Position numbers and translations under genes: made by a program
Notes under the pieces: generated by a model
What the model saw: only the letters and a program-made list of their open reading frames with translations
What the model was told of the DNA's origin: nothing
Database searches by the model: none
Source of the DNA: UMGS1696 sp964623635
GTDB taxonomy: Bacteria > Bacillota > Clostridia > Oscillospirales > CAG-272
NCBI GenBank assembly: GCA_964623635.1
Contig: CAZUUA010000001.1
Location: 62,001 to 126,000, forward strand
DNA: 64,000 nt
Direction: 5' to 3'
Shown: positions 32,031-41,729 of the stretch, piece by piece
How the letters are laid out: each line of letters begins with the position of its first letter
How positions within the stretch are numbered: the first letter of the stretch is position 1

Positions 32031-32123
32031 TACGTGATCGATGTAGACGCAGGAGAGTGGGAGAAGCTGGATGTGCGGTACGCAGGAGAACCGGTGATCT
32101 TAGAGAACTTTATCTACCAGTGA
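32031..32123 (+). pseudogene. possible 3' remnant of a lost gene
   Basis: Thirty codons read Y-VIDVDAGEWEKLDVRYAG and continue EPVILENFIYQ before a TGA. The codon choice is like the neighbouring genes, but there is no start and the frame runs back into the terminator. It may be the tail of a deleted gene. I do not recognise the family, and chance cannot be excluded. Confidence 0.25.
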
Positions 32124-32261
32124 AAAACAGTATCTATGTTCTATTGCTGTAAAACACACCATTTTCTGGGAATCAATTCGGTATTTTCCACAAATCCCAT
32201 TCATCTTTGCCGGTTCGTTCAAGAAATTGCAAAAAAATCCGGGAAATCTTGCCGTTGCCTC

Positions 32262-32290
32262 TTGACGTAAGCAAGGTTTTGGCGTATAAT
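32262..32290 (+). promoter_or_regulatory. promoter of the M23 wall-hydrolase gene
   Basis: TTGACG (32262-32267), 17 nt, TATAAT (32285-32290), about 130 bp before the gene. Confidence 0.8.
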
Positions 32291-32343
32291 AGTACACGGA
32301 AAGCTGACGCTGTGCCTATCAAATGGGATCGGCGTTTGCGTTG

Positions 32344-32420
32344 AAAGCCGGGACACACTGCCCGGTTTTGTCAAGTACATATAAGGCAACACGGATGTAG
32401 ATCGATCGGCGTTGCCTTAA
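32344..32420 (+). promoter_or_regulatory. two leader hairpins before the M23 gene
   Basis: CCGGG/CCCGG followed by TTTT (32348-32369) resembles a small terminator. AAGGCAAC/GTTGCCTT (32383-32390 and 32411-32418) forms a second stem right before the start codon. Together they suggest an attenuated leader. No known riboswitch class is recognised. Confidence 0.4.
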
Positions 32421-32422
32421 GA

Positions 32423-34195
32423 ATGGGATACAAACGAATGCATTTGTTTCATAAAAATAATGGTATGTGTCATACGGGTATGAAGTGGATCGCCGGCACC
32501 TTGATGAGTGTGCTGCTTATGCTGCCTACGCTGGCGGCCGACGTGGCACCTCTTGTGGATTCTGCGTCTCTGCTGCGTGGTCAGTTGGCACAGACCACCA
32601 TCGGCACCGGTATCCGCTCCGGTTGTGCGCTGGGAGAAGACGATGCTGCTCTGCGGCTGTACTATCTGGATATGCTCACCGGTACCGGTACGGGCAAGGA
32701 CGGCAGTGTTACCTTCGACCTGCAGCGAGACCTGACCCGGCTGGAAGGTGCGGTCATGGCAGTGCGGCTCATGGGCATGGAGGACACAGCTTTGTCCGGC
32801 ACCTACAGCCATCCGTATACGGACGTGCCGGAATGGGCCAGTGGCTACGTGGGCTACCTCTATAGCTGTGGGCTTTTGGAAACCTCCGCTTTGGGTACAT
32901 TCAAGCCCCAGTCGCCGGCGTCCGTGGAGACCTTCATGAGCTGGATGCTGTATGCACTGGGCTTCCGCATGGGAGACGGGGACTACAACCTGCTCAATGC
33001 GGCAGAGAAGGCACGATTTGCCGGGATTTGCGTCACCGATGCGGACGAACCCCTGACCAGAGGAGACGCAGTGGTGGCCATGTACAATACCCTCCGTGCC
33101 AACGTGAAGGGCTCTACCCAGATGCTCTCCGAGGTACAGGTGGCCGGTGGCAAGCTGGCCTATACCGATGCGGTGTTCCTGCTGTGGTCCGCAAACAAAG
33201 CGGAGACCAAGACCTATCTGGATGCCGTGGGCTATTCGGCAGAATGGATCGTGCCGGATGGATATTATACCATTCGCATGGGTGGCGGCAGTGGACTGGT
33301 CATGAACGTGCTGGCTGACGGACCCAATCGGGATTACGAGGGTCTTGGCGTGTGTACCTGGCAGGAGACCGGGGATATCAGCCAATCCTATCGCCTGGAA
33401 CGGACAGAGCGTGGTACCTATCTGGTGTATGCGGCCTGTAGCCATGGTGGCTTCTTCCGGCTGCTGGGACAGGCAAACAGCGGCAACACCATTGGCGTGT
33501 ATCGTGCCACCTCCCGGAATGCACTGGAATTCACCATCCGCCACAGCGACGACGGTACCTGGCAGTTTGTGACCCGTGACAAAAATGGTGCCGAAATGTA
33601 CCTGACCGGCGGCAGTGCCGGCAGCAGTCTGCGGTTGACAGCCGATGGAACGACCGCTTGGACCCTGGAACGACAGGGCATCACCAACAGTGCCGGACAG
33701 GATCTGGCGCTGTTCCCGGCAAGCTCCATGCGTGTGACCCAGGGTGCCTATGACGACTTCTCCCATATGGCACAGAATGCACTGGATATCCAGCCCACCG
33801 GCGGTATGGCCTTTGCCCCGTTCAATGCGCAGATCGTGCGGAAGGACGTAGGTGAGGTTCTTTGCAACGGCGTCTGGATCCAGTCTGCGGACAAGGTGCG
33901 GTATGCGGACGGCAGCTACGATTATATGACAGTGCTGTTCATGCACGACGACAACATCGACAACCTGACCGTGGGACAAATGCTGACCCAGGGCGAATAC
34001 TTCTACCAAAGCGGCACCACCGGCAACTCCTCCGGCGCCCACATCCACGTGGCAGTCTACCGGGGACAGTACAACGAGGAGATGCACTTTGGCTCCGGCA
34101 ACGTGGACGTTGAGAATGCCTTCTTCGTCATGGACGACACCATCATCCACGAAGACTACGACCTGGATTGGGTATTTGTATCGGATGTGGATTGA
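32423..34195 (+). CDS. secreted SLH-ricin-M23 peptidase, cell-wall hydrolase
   Basis: The protein (up to 590 residues) has a signal peptide (MKWIAGTLMSVLLMLPTLAA) after about 19 extra codons. S-layer-homology-like repeats follow at about 85-245 (YTDVPEWASGYVGYLYSCG), then a ricin-like beta-trefoil at about 280-425 (YTIRMGGGSGLVMNVLADG). The C-terminal LytM/M23 metallopeptidase (about 440-560) has H and D in HMAQNALDI and the terminal HIHV zinc motif. It should attach to the wall, bind glycan and cut peptidoglycan cross-links. The true start may be one of the internal ATGs closer to the signal peptide (32438, 32480). Confidence 0.82.
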   Translation: MGYKRMHLFHKNNGMCHTGMKWIAGTLMSVLLMLPTLAADVAPLVDSASLLRGQLAQTTIGTGIRSGCALGEDDAALRLYYLDMLTGTGTGKDGSVTFDLQRDLTRLEGAVMAVRLMGMEDTALSGTYSHPYTDVPEWASGYVGYLYSCGLLETSALGTFKPQSPASVETFMSWMLYALGFRMGDGDYNLLNAAEKARFAGICVTDADEPLTRGDAVVAMYNTLRANVKGSTQMLSEVQVAGGKLAYTDAVFLLWSANKAETKTYLDAVGYSAEWIVPDGYYTIRMGGGSGLVMNVLADGPNRDYEGLGVCTWQETGDISQSYRLERTERGTYLVYAACSHGGFFRLLGQANSGNTIGVYRATSRNALEFTIRHSDDGTWQFVTRDKNGAEMYLTGGSAGSSLRLTADGTTAWTLERQGITNSAGQDLALFPASSMRVTQGAYDDFSHMAQNALDIQPTGGMAFAPFNAQIVRKDVGEVLCNGVWIQSADKVRYADGSYDYMTVLFMHDDNIDNLTVGQMLTQGEYFYQSGTTGNSSGAHIHVAVYRGQYNEEMHFGSGNVDVENAFFVMDDTIIHEDYDLDWVFVSDVD

Positions 34196-34256
34196 CGGAG
34201 TGAGAATACCATGCAGCTGCGCATTTCTCAAAGTTTTATGCGACCATAGAGACAAT

Positions 34257-34299
34257 AAAAGAACACTGTATTTCCCAAAAAGGATACAGTGTTCTTTTT
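34257..34299. terminator. bidirectional terminator
   Basis: AAAAGAACACTGTAT (left arm, from about 34257) pairs with ATACAGTGTTCTTTTT (34284-34299), between the convergent M23 and addA genes. Confidence 0.9.
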
Positions 34300-34331
34300 C
34301 AATGCCACCTTAATCAGCGTTGACTTATTTT

Positions 34332-37300
34332 TCATTCGTCCATGCAGATCTCTTCTCCCAGCACCGTACTGTACAGCAGCGCCTTGTGGATCGTCTCGCC
34401 AAAGAGTCGGCTGCAGATCTCCCGGTAAAGCGAAAGCTGGTCGCCGTGCCGGGTGAGAAACTGGGTCTTGGCAACGGCAGGGTCCCGTCGGGCTTCGGCT
34501 GTGGGACGATCCGTCTTGTAGTCCACCAGGGTTAGCGTGCCGTCCGGTTCTCGAAATACGCAGTCCACCACACCCTGTACAATGAGCTGTACGTCCTCCG
34601 CAGCCAGCTTTTCCCGCAGTACCGGATCGTTTGTGAACCGACTGGCCGGTAGTGGCGCATTGAACCGGAATTCCCGGTGGCACATAGAAGAAGCGCACAT
34701 ACGCCGAAACAGATCGCTTTCCCGGAACCGCTGGATGTGGGTCACATAGACACCGCCGGCGGTTTTTTCGTCTAAGAAATGCTGCTCCACCAGCCGTGTC
34801 AGCTCTGCCTGTACCCCATCCTTTGCCAGCCGGTGCAGATCCATGAACTGCAGAAACTGATGGGTCGCAGTCCCTCGCTGGGCTGAGGTCAAGGGTGCGT
34901 CTCCCTGCAATAGAAAGTGGGGCAGTGGCATGGTCTCCATGGGGGCTTCTTCGGCATCGTCATCGTGTGACCTTGCCACCTCGTCCTCCTCCGCTACAGG
35001 CAGGGTGTCGCTGTCCAGGATTCCCGGATGCAGCTGAGACACGGACAGCTTTGTTGGGATCCCGGCCAGATGGGTGTAGGCATATCGGAAGGACAGGTTT
35101 TCCGCAAGCAGGCTTTCCCAATCTGCCGCCGGTGCTTCTGCCGATTCGGACACGTTCTCCGGTTCCTGCACAGCTGTGTCGGCGGTCGTGGCAGATACGG
35201 TCACAAAACGACAGCACGGGTCGGGTCCATGGAGCAGTGCGGCTGTGGCGATCCACTCCAGATAGGTGCGGTTTCCCGTGACGCTGTAGGGTGACGGATA
35301 GTCTGCCATCAAACGACAGTCTGCCAAAAACTTCTCCGCATCCTTCACTTTGCCGGTGACGATCAGCCGGTTCCGGGCACGGGTCAATGCCACGTACACA
35401 ACACGCATTTCCTCTTCCACGGATTCCAGCCGCTTCTTTTCGCCAATGGCAGAACGCAGCGCCGTACCGCATCGGGCATAGCCACCTTTGTCCGGCAAAC
35501 GCATCCCAAAGCCCAGATCCACGTCGTATAGGATGTCACCCATTTCGTCCCGGCTGTTGCGGCGCTTGGAGCAGGACGACACAAAGACCACGGGAAATTC
35601 CAGTCCCTTCGACCGATGGATGGACAAAATATGCACCGCCGGTATGCTGCTGTCTTCGCCGTTTTGTCCCTGTGCCTTGGCCTGTAGCTCCTCGGTGTAG
35701 GTGAGAAAACCGCCCACACCGCCAAAGGCACCGGATTCATAGCGCCTTGCCAGATCGTATAAGGCTTCCAAATTGGCTTTTTCCACAGGATCGTTTTGTA
35801 CCTCCGGCAGCTCGAACAGGGCATACTCCCGGCATAGAGTATCCAAAAACCGATCGGCACGCATCCCATGGGCCATCTCTCGCAGTTCCCGGACAGCTTT
35901 GTGGAACACACGACACTTTTCCACAAGTTCCGGCGGCAGCAAATCGGACATAACAGGGTTTTCAACAGGATCTGGTGAGTTATCCTCGTCTGATGGCCCA
36001 TTATCCAACGCAAATTCGTTGTTTTCCACAGGAGTTTTCCACTTTTCCACAGGAACATCGGCGGTCGTGGAGTCCTGTTCGGCGTCTTCCATCGCTGCTT
36101 CGTCTGTGGGAATGGACACATCCACACCGGCTGCCAGCTCTACCAGCGTGAATAGGGGCATATCTCCATCCCAGCTGTACCGGGCAGACAGCAGCTTCCG
36201 ACCCTTGTCCCGCAGCAGCACCAGCTCATGGGTGGTAAAGCCAAACAGCGGCGAATGCATGGCACCGGCTACGGGAATGTCGTACAGGGGATTGTCCGCC
36301 ACGTGGAGCAGACACATGGTCAGCTGTACCACCGGGGACGCAAAGAGCAGCGTTCCGCCGGGTAGCTGTACCGGGATACCACGCTTGGCAAGGGCATGGG
36401 CATAGGCAGCACCGTTGGTATCAGGACTGCGCAGAAGAATGGCAAAATCGGCCGGTGTCAGGGGACGATCGTCTACGGTCTCCGTACGAAGCAGCTGTGC
36501 GATCCGCTCTGCCACGTATTCGGCTTCCGGGTCGTCGTCGGTGGCCTCCTTGTCCTCCTCGTCATCGGCCGACGGCTTTTCCACCAGCACGATCTCTGCC
36601 GGAACAGAACCGCCGCTGCCTTTGCCGAACACCAAGGCATCCTCCGGGGTGTAGGGCATGGCAGAGCAGGGAAAGAGCAGCTCGGACACCAGATTGACAA
36701 AATCCACCACCGGCTTGTCACAGCGGAAATTCTCCGACATGAACAGGCAATGCCCCGTATCCGGATCAAAGGCTTCCATATTGGAACGCTTGGTTTCCGT
36801 GTCGTTGGCAGTGTCGGCCGTCTGTGGCATCTGGGTGGGCCAGCACATCCGGTAGCGGGCAAACACAGAGGGCTCAGCGCCACGGAACCGATAAATGGAC
36901 TGCTTGCTGTCTCCCACCAGAAAACGAGGGCTCTCTCCTGCCAGCGCACGGAAGATGGCGTCCTGTACCCGGTTGGTGTCCTGGTATTCGTCAACGAAAA
37001 TATAGGAGAACTGCCTGCCCACCTCCTTGGCGGTCTCCGTCGGCTGTCCGTTTTCGTCCAGAAACAGCCGCAGTGCCAACGATTCCAGGTCGGCGTAATC
37101 CAGCAAAGACCGGCTCATTTTCCGGGCACGAAAGGCGTCGGCGTAGGCAGAGAGCACCTTGGCCGTGGTGGAAAGCAGCTCTGCCGTCCGGGCAATGGCT
37201 TCGGTGACCAGCTCCGGTGGGTCGGAGAAAAAGCTATCGTACAGCCGGGGAATATCCTTTTTCATGGTATCCCGGACAGCCTTAAACGCATCGGAGGCAT

Positions 37301-38159
37301 CGGTGGTGTCCTTGCCGGCAAGCCGACCCAAAGCGACTGCCTTGAAGTCACGGAGCCACTGCCGTACCTTGCCGTAGTCGCCGGTGGCAAGCACAGTTTC
37401 CAAGCCGTCCAGCCAGTCCAGATCCCCTTGCAGCGCCGCACCGTACTTGCTCTCCACGATGTCGTCAAATTCCATATGTATACGAGAGAGGGTGCTTTTG
37501 TAGTGGCGCAGGGCAGACCGAAGGCGGTTTTGGATGGGTACACTTTGTGGCATGGCGAAAAAATCCTTGCCGCTTGCCAGTTCCCGGCTGTAGGCCTCCA
37601 GGGTGTCAGGCGTCTCGCCAGCAGCGGTGATCTGGGCATAGATGGCAAGCAGCGTCCGATCCAGTGCTTCGGTGTCCCGGCTGACGGCCAAGGTATCGGC
37701 CAGTGTGATGAAGTCCGGCTCTCCACGGAGATAGAGGTCATCCAGAGTGTCTCGCATGGCCTCCTGCCGCAGGGTATCGATGGTGGCCTCGTCCCCGATG
37801 GTGAAGTCCGGTGTCAGTCCTAGGGCAGCAAAGGAAGGCCGCAGGGTCCGGTACAAAAAGGCGTGGATGGTGGAGATCTGGGCACCGGGCAGTTCGGTGA
37901 GGTGTCTTGCCATTTTGCGGCTGCCGGTGACCTTGGCTTCTTCGGTGATCTTTTGTCCGATCCGGCTACGCAGTTCCGCAGCAGCCGCACGGGTATAGGT
38001 GACGATGAGCATCCGGGACAGCGTGGCTTTTTCGTTCCGGAGCAGATACAGGATCCGTTCGGTCAGGGTGGCGGTTTTCCCGGAGCCGGCTGCCGCCGAA
38101 ACCAGCAGATTTTCGTCCGGATACCGGATCGCCGTTGTTTGTGCAGGTGTGTAGTTCAT
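34332..38159 (-). CDS. addA: ATP-dependent helicase/nuclease subunit A
   Basis: The 1275-residue UvrD-type helicase with a C-terminal RecB-like nuclease forms AddAB with the next gene to process double-strand breaks. Walker A is VSAAAGSGKTATLTER, motif II is FVDEYQDTN, motif III includes LVGDSKQSIYRFRGA, and motif VI is VVYVALTRARNRLIVTG. The nuclease motif is VQGVVDCVFREPDGTLTLVD followed by YKTDR. It lies 21 bp downstream of addB on the same strand. Confidence 0.95.
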   Translation of the reverse strand: MNYTPAQTTAIRYPDENLLVSAAAGSGKTATLTERILYLLRNEKATLSRMLIVTYTRAAAAELRSRIGQKITEEAKVTGSRKMARHLTELPGAQISTIHAFLYRTLRPSFAALGLTPDFTIGDEATIDTLRQEAMRDTLDDLYLRGEPDFITLADTLAVSRDTEALDRTLLAIYAQITAAGETPDTLEAYSRELASGKDFFAMPQSVPIQNRLRSALRHYKSTLSRIHMEFDDIVESKYGAALQGDLDWLDGLETVLATGDYGKVRQWLRDFKAVALGRLAGKDTTDASDAFKAVRDTMKKDIPRLYDSFFSDPPELVTEAIARTAELLSTTAKVLSAYADAFRARKMSRSLLDYADLESLALRLFLDENGQPTETAKEVGRQFSYIFVDEYQDTNRVQDAIFRALAGESPRFLVGDSKQSIYRFRGAEPSVFARYRMCWPTQMPQTADTANDTETKRSNMEAFDPDTGHCLFMSENFRCDKPVVDFVNLVSELLFPCSAMPYTPEDALVFGKGSGGSVPAEIVLVEKPSADDEEDKEATDDDPEAEYVAERIAQLLRTETVDDRPLTPADFAILLRSPDTNGAAYAHALAKRGIPVQLPGGTLLFASPVVQLTMCLLHVADNPLYDIPVAGAMHSPLFGFTTHELVLLRDKGRKLLSARYSWDGDMPLFTLVELAAGVDVSIPTDEAAMEDAEQDSTTADVPVEKWKTPVENNEFALDNGPSDEDNSPDPVENPVMSDLLPPELVEKCRVFHKAVRELREMAHGMRADRFLDTLCREYALFELPEVQNDPVEKANLEALYDLARRYESGAFGGVGGFLTYTEELQAKAQGQNGEDSSIPAVHILSIHRSKGLEFPVVFVSSCSKRRNSRDEMGDILYDVDLGFGMRLPDKGGYARCGTALRSAIGEKKRLESVEEEMRVVYVALTRARNRLIVTGKVKDAEKFLADCRLMADYPSPYSVTGNRTYLEWIATAALLHGPDPCCRFVTVSATTADTAVQEPENVSESAEAPAADWESLLAENLSFRYAYTHLAGIPTKLSVSQLHPGILDSDTLPVAEEDEVARSHDDDAEEAPMETMPLPHFLLQGDAPLTSAQRGTATHQFLQFMDLHRLAKDGVQAELTRLVEQHFLDEKTAGGVYVTHIQRFRESDLFRRMCASSMCHREFRFNAPLPASRFTNDPVLREKLAAEDVQLIVQGVVDCVFREPDGTLTLVDYKTDRPTAEARRDPAVAKTQFLTRHGDQLSLYREICSRLFGETIHKALLYSTVLGEEICMDE

Positions 38160-38180
38160 AGGGTACCTTACTCACTTGAT

Positions 38181-41100
38181 TCATTCCCCGGTGCGGCATA
38201 CGGCGCCGTAGGGACAATAGGTGCATTCCTTGCCCCAGGGGGTATTTTTTGGTATAGCGGCAGAGTGACCCTGGTGGATGTCTGTGGCGATGGTGCCAAT
38301 GATCTGCCGCAGCTCTCCGTACAGGGCACCGAACTGGGCCAGATCCTGCAGGGTCGCTCTGCCGGTCAGGGTGCCGTCCTTCTTGCGGGTCACGGGAACA
38401 TACTTGCCGGACAGCCCCTTGTCCATGGCATCCAATACTTCTTCGTCTCGGAGCCATATGCCGCTGCGGCCGATGTGGTCGATGGAGAGCTGTCGGGCAT
38501 CCTCCGGGGTCAGCATAGCGGCAGAGGCAACCTCGCCGGGTCGAACCTGGAAATAGACTGCGCCGGCTGGCAACAACTCCGTTATGCTCGGTGACGATTT
38601 CGAGGTGCCGGTCGTGGTTTGCAGGCCGCCGTGCCAAAGACTGAACAGATACAATAACAGCTGTACGTGCATTCCCTGTCGGATCTCGTTTAGGGAAAAG
38701 GATCGGGCACCGGTCTTGTAGTCCACCACACGGACGTATTCTTTGCCATCGGCAGCGGTGTACCGGTCTACCCGGTCGATGACGCCGGTCAGGGTCACGG
38801 TCACGCCACCTTCGGTCTCCATGGTCACAGGCCGCACCTGCATACCATCCTGCGTCGGCAAGCCCACCGGGATCTCAAAGCCCATGGGAACAAAGCGGCC
38901 TTGGGCATATTCCGCCATGATGGCTTCCAAGAACACCGACACACTGCGCCGGAGCCGGAGAAACAGATACCCCAGTCTTCCCGATTGCTCCACACCCAAG
39001 CGCTGCAGATAGTCCCGGATCAGCCGCTCAGCGATCTCGTCGGTCTCCTCTTTGGACAGGGGAAACTCTTTCCCGGAAGCAGATACTTCGCGAAAAAATT
39101 GCTCTAAGATGGCGTGGATGAAGGTGCCGATGTCCGGTGTGGTGATGGCGGCGTGGGGCGCTTCCCGTAGTGCCATACCGTATTGACACCAATAGCGGAA
39201 GGGACAACCGGCAAAGCTATCCAGCCGGGATTGGCTCAGCCGCATCCGGGTACCCAGAATGGAACCGATACAGCCTGGGTCGGCCCGGTCTTCCTCGGCG
39301 TGCATGAGTCCCGGATAATAGGGGCGCTTTGGTGTATCGCTTTTGGTCTGCAGAAAGTCGACAAGCGTGGGATCCTGAAGCCGTGCGGCGGTGTGAAAGA
39401 TGCGCTTTTCCGGCGGCAGACTGTCCCATTCCGGGATTTCCTGCCTGTGCAGCAGGGACAAAAGCCGGGTCACACCGGGAGACGGCGTGCAGGCTTCTCC
39501 GGCGTTTTTGCGAGGACACAGCACGGTCAGACTTTCCGTGGCAGAAGCGGCGGTGCGGTAGAACATCCAGTATTCTTCCGCCAAATATTCCTCCGCATTG
39601 CCGGACAGCTCGATCCCGACCCCTTCCAGCAGTACCCGGTCGCTGTCCCGGAAAAAGCCGGTGTCGGTCACGTCTGCCGGAAATTCTCCTTCCACAGCAC
39701 CGACCAAGATCACGTGTGCCACTTCTCCGGCTCGTATACCGTCTGCCGAACCCAACAGCACCTCGTCCATGGCTGTGGGTATGGCACCGATATCCATGGC
39801 GGCAATGACCTTGCCAAACAGTCCCGAAAACCGACCGGCGTCCAGCGACACGTCTCCCAGCAGGGATACCATTTTGTCCATGGCGGTGCAGAGCTTGTCC
39901 CACACCTGTGCGGTCTTGGCAGCTTCCTCTCGCTGCCCGGTCTGCTTTTGCTTTTCTGCCAACGCCAGGAGCCTGGGATACAGACCGATGCTCTCCGCAA
40001 AGGTCACAAGTCCACGACATATGTCAAATACCGTTGCCACACGGGTCTGCTTCTTTTTGCCATCGTCCTCTTGATGTATCGGTGTGAAGATGTCGCAAAA
40101 GGCAGCTACGGACGGCAGCAGCTTGTCACGGGCATCGTTGGCGGCACGAAGACACAGCTTGCCCCAGGGTGACATTTCCGGTTTGTAGCCTTCCGGGTTC
40201 CAGGACCAGCCAAAGCCTTCTTCCCCGGAACCGCAGAACATCTTTCGTCCTCGGATATTCCAGGTCTCTGTGTACATGGCAAAGCAGTCGGCCTCCATGG
40301 CAGTCACCGGTGTCAGACCCGTGGCGATCATGTGGTTGATGTCCCGTCTGTCAAAGCCACGTGCTTCCACAGCCAAAAGGGAAAGTAGCAGCCGCACAGC
40401 CGGGGACGTGGACAAAGGATCCGCTTCGGCCAAAAAGCAGGGGATCCCGTGGCGCTGCAGTGTGGTGTCCAATATGCCACGAAGAGAATCCATTCGGCGA
40501 CTGACCACGGCGATGTCCCGGTAATGACAGCCACGGCGCACCTTTGCCTCAATGAGGGCAGCTACGGCTTCTGCTTCGGCATACCGGTCGGCACATTGGT
40601 ACACCGCCACGTCCGCATAGACCTCGTCCGGATCCGTGGGCAGCGCCGGTGCATCGTCCCGGAAAAGACCGGCTGTAACGGCACGGAGACCGGCGGTGGT
40701 GTGGCGTTTGTCCTCGGTACAGGGAATGGTCTCCACAGGACAGCCCAGGTCAGCGGCGATACGCTCCATTTGGGTGAAAAATTTTCGAATGCGCAAAAAG
40801 GGCAGGGAAGTGGCGTCGGCAGCGTCCGTGGCAATGCTGATCCACAAATCGTCGGCACCGGCAGCGGCACAACGCAGGATCCGCAGCTCCGGTGGCGTGA
40901 CCGAATAAAAGGAATCCACGAACACAGCCTTGCCGGCAAAATACGGATGGGTCGAGAGCACCTGAGCCAGCGTTTCCAGCAGGTCGTCCCGGTCTGTGTA
41001 TTCCACGTGGAGCATCTCCTCATAGGCGGCATACAACAGGGAAACGTCGTTCAGTCGTCCGGCAAACCCACCGGCATCGACATCGCTTTCCAGGGTTTCG

Positions 41101-41525
41101 GCGGCTTTTTCCAACAGGCCCGGCGTGATGCGGCTGCGCTTGAGCTCTCCAATGGCACCGGTCAACAGGGGCAGGTTCCGATCCTCCCGACCATCGGCGC
41201 CATGGTTGTACACCTGCAGCATATCCCACACCGACAGCATGGCACGCCATAGCACCAGGGTACGACCGCCGTCGTCGATCAGGGGCTTGGACAGACCGCC
41301 ATAGGTGCGAAAGACCGCATTGGCAAGCCGGGTGAAGTTGGTGACCTCCAGATGCAGCTGGAGAGAAAGGGGCAGGGTACTGGCCAACTTGGATTCCCAA
41401 AGCACGGTCTGTTGTTCCGGCACCAGCAGCAAAACAGTCTTGCCTTCTGTAAGTGCCTTTTCCATTTGTTGCAGGAGTAGGGTGCTTTTGCCGCTGCCGG
41501 GTCGGCCTGTGACGAAGTGGAGCAT
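38181..41525 (-). CDS. addB: ATP-dependent helicase/deoxyribonuclease subunit B
   Basis: The 1114-residue AddB starts with a Walker A (HFVTGRPGSGKSTLLLQQM). It has an inactivated helicase body and a C-terminal nuclease (VDYKTGARSF). The cysteines for the AddB iron-sulfur cluster are present: one in FAGCPFRYWCQYG and three in the C-terminal CTYCPYGAVC. AddB recognises Chi and provides the second nuclease. The start at 41525 is behind AGGAGA; the longer frame lacks support. Confidence 0.95.
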   Translation of the reverse strand: MLHFVTGRPGSGKSTLLLQQMEKALTEGKTVLLLVPEQQTVLWESKLASTLPLSLQLHLEVTNFTRLANAVFRTYGGLSKPLIDDGGRTLVLWRAMLSVWDMLQVYNHGADGREDRNLPLLTGAIGELKRSRITPGLLEKAAETLESDVDAGGFAGRLNDVSLLYAAYEEMLHVEYTDRDDLLETLAQVLSTHPYFAGKAVFVDSFYSVTPPELRILRCAAAGADDLWISIATDAADATSLPFLRIRKFFTQMERIAADLGCPVETIPCTEDKRHTTAGLRAVTAGLFRDDAPALPTDPDEVYADVAVYQCADRYAEAEAVAALIEAKVRRGCHYRDIAVVSRRMDSLRGILDTTLQRHGIPCFLAEADPLSTSPAVRLLLSLLAVEARGFDRRDINHMIATGLTPVTAMEADCFAMYTETWNIRGRKMFCGSGEEGFGWSWNPEGYKPEMSPWGKLCLRAANDARDKLLPSVAAFCDIFTPIHQEDDGKKKQTRVATVFDICRGLVTFAESIGLYPRLLALAEKQKQTGQREEAAKTAQVWDKLCTAMDKMVSLLGDVSLDAGRFSGLFGKVIAAMDIGAIPTAMDEVLLGSADGIRAGEVAHVILVGAVEGEFPADVTDTGFFRDSDRVLLEGVGIELSGNAEEYLAEEYWMFYRTAASATESLTVLCPRKNAGEACTPSPGVTRLLSLLHRQEIPEWDSLPPEKRIFHTAARLQDPTLVDFLQTKSDTPKRPYYPGLMHAEEDRADPGCIGSILGTRMRLSQSRLDSFAGCPFRYWCQYGMALREAPHAAITTPDIGTFIHAILEQFFREVSASGKEFPLSKEETDEIAERLIRDYLQRLGVEQSGRLGYLFLRLRRSVSVFLEAIMAEYAQGRFVPMGFEIPVGLPTQDGMQVRPVTMETEGGVTVTLTGVIDRVDRYTAADGKEYVRVVDYKTGARSFSLNEIRQGMHVQLLLYLFSLWHGGLQTTTGTSKSSPSITELLPAGAVYFQVRPGEVASAAMLTPEDARQLSIDHIGRSGIWLRDEEVLDAMDKGLSGKYVPVTRKKDGTLTGRATLQDLAQFGALYGELRQIIGTIATDIHQGHSAAIPKNTPWGKECTYCPYGAVCRTGE

Positions 41526-41561
41526 GGATGTATTTCTCCTTTGGTGTGGGGTCTTTGTATC

Positions 41562-41590
41562 ATTATAGCACAAATGCGGTTGGGGTGCAA
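41562..41590 (-). promoter_or_regulatory. promoter of addBA
   Basis: Minus strand: TTGCAC (41590-41585), 17 nt, TATAAT (41567-41562). Confidence 0.8.
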
Positions 41591-41666
41591 GGGCAGCGAA
41601 CGTCTTGTACCACAAAATTCTATGCCGCAAATACACCACAAATCGCAAAAAATTTCTCCATTCCTC

Positions 41667-41695
41667 TTGCTCTTTTCGCTGTTATCGGGTACAAT
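41667..41695 (+). promoter_or_regulatory. promoter of CotH-family gene
   Basis: TTGCTC (41667-41672), 17 nt, TACAAT (41690-41695), 35 bp before the ATG. Confidence 0.65.
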
Positions 41696-41729
41696 ATGGG
41701 TATGCAAACCAAAAGGAGCAAATTACCCT

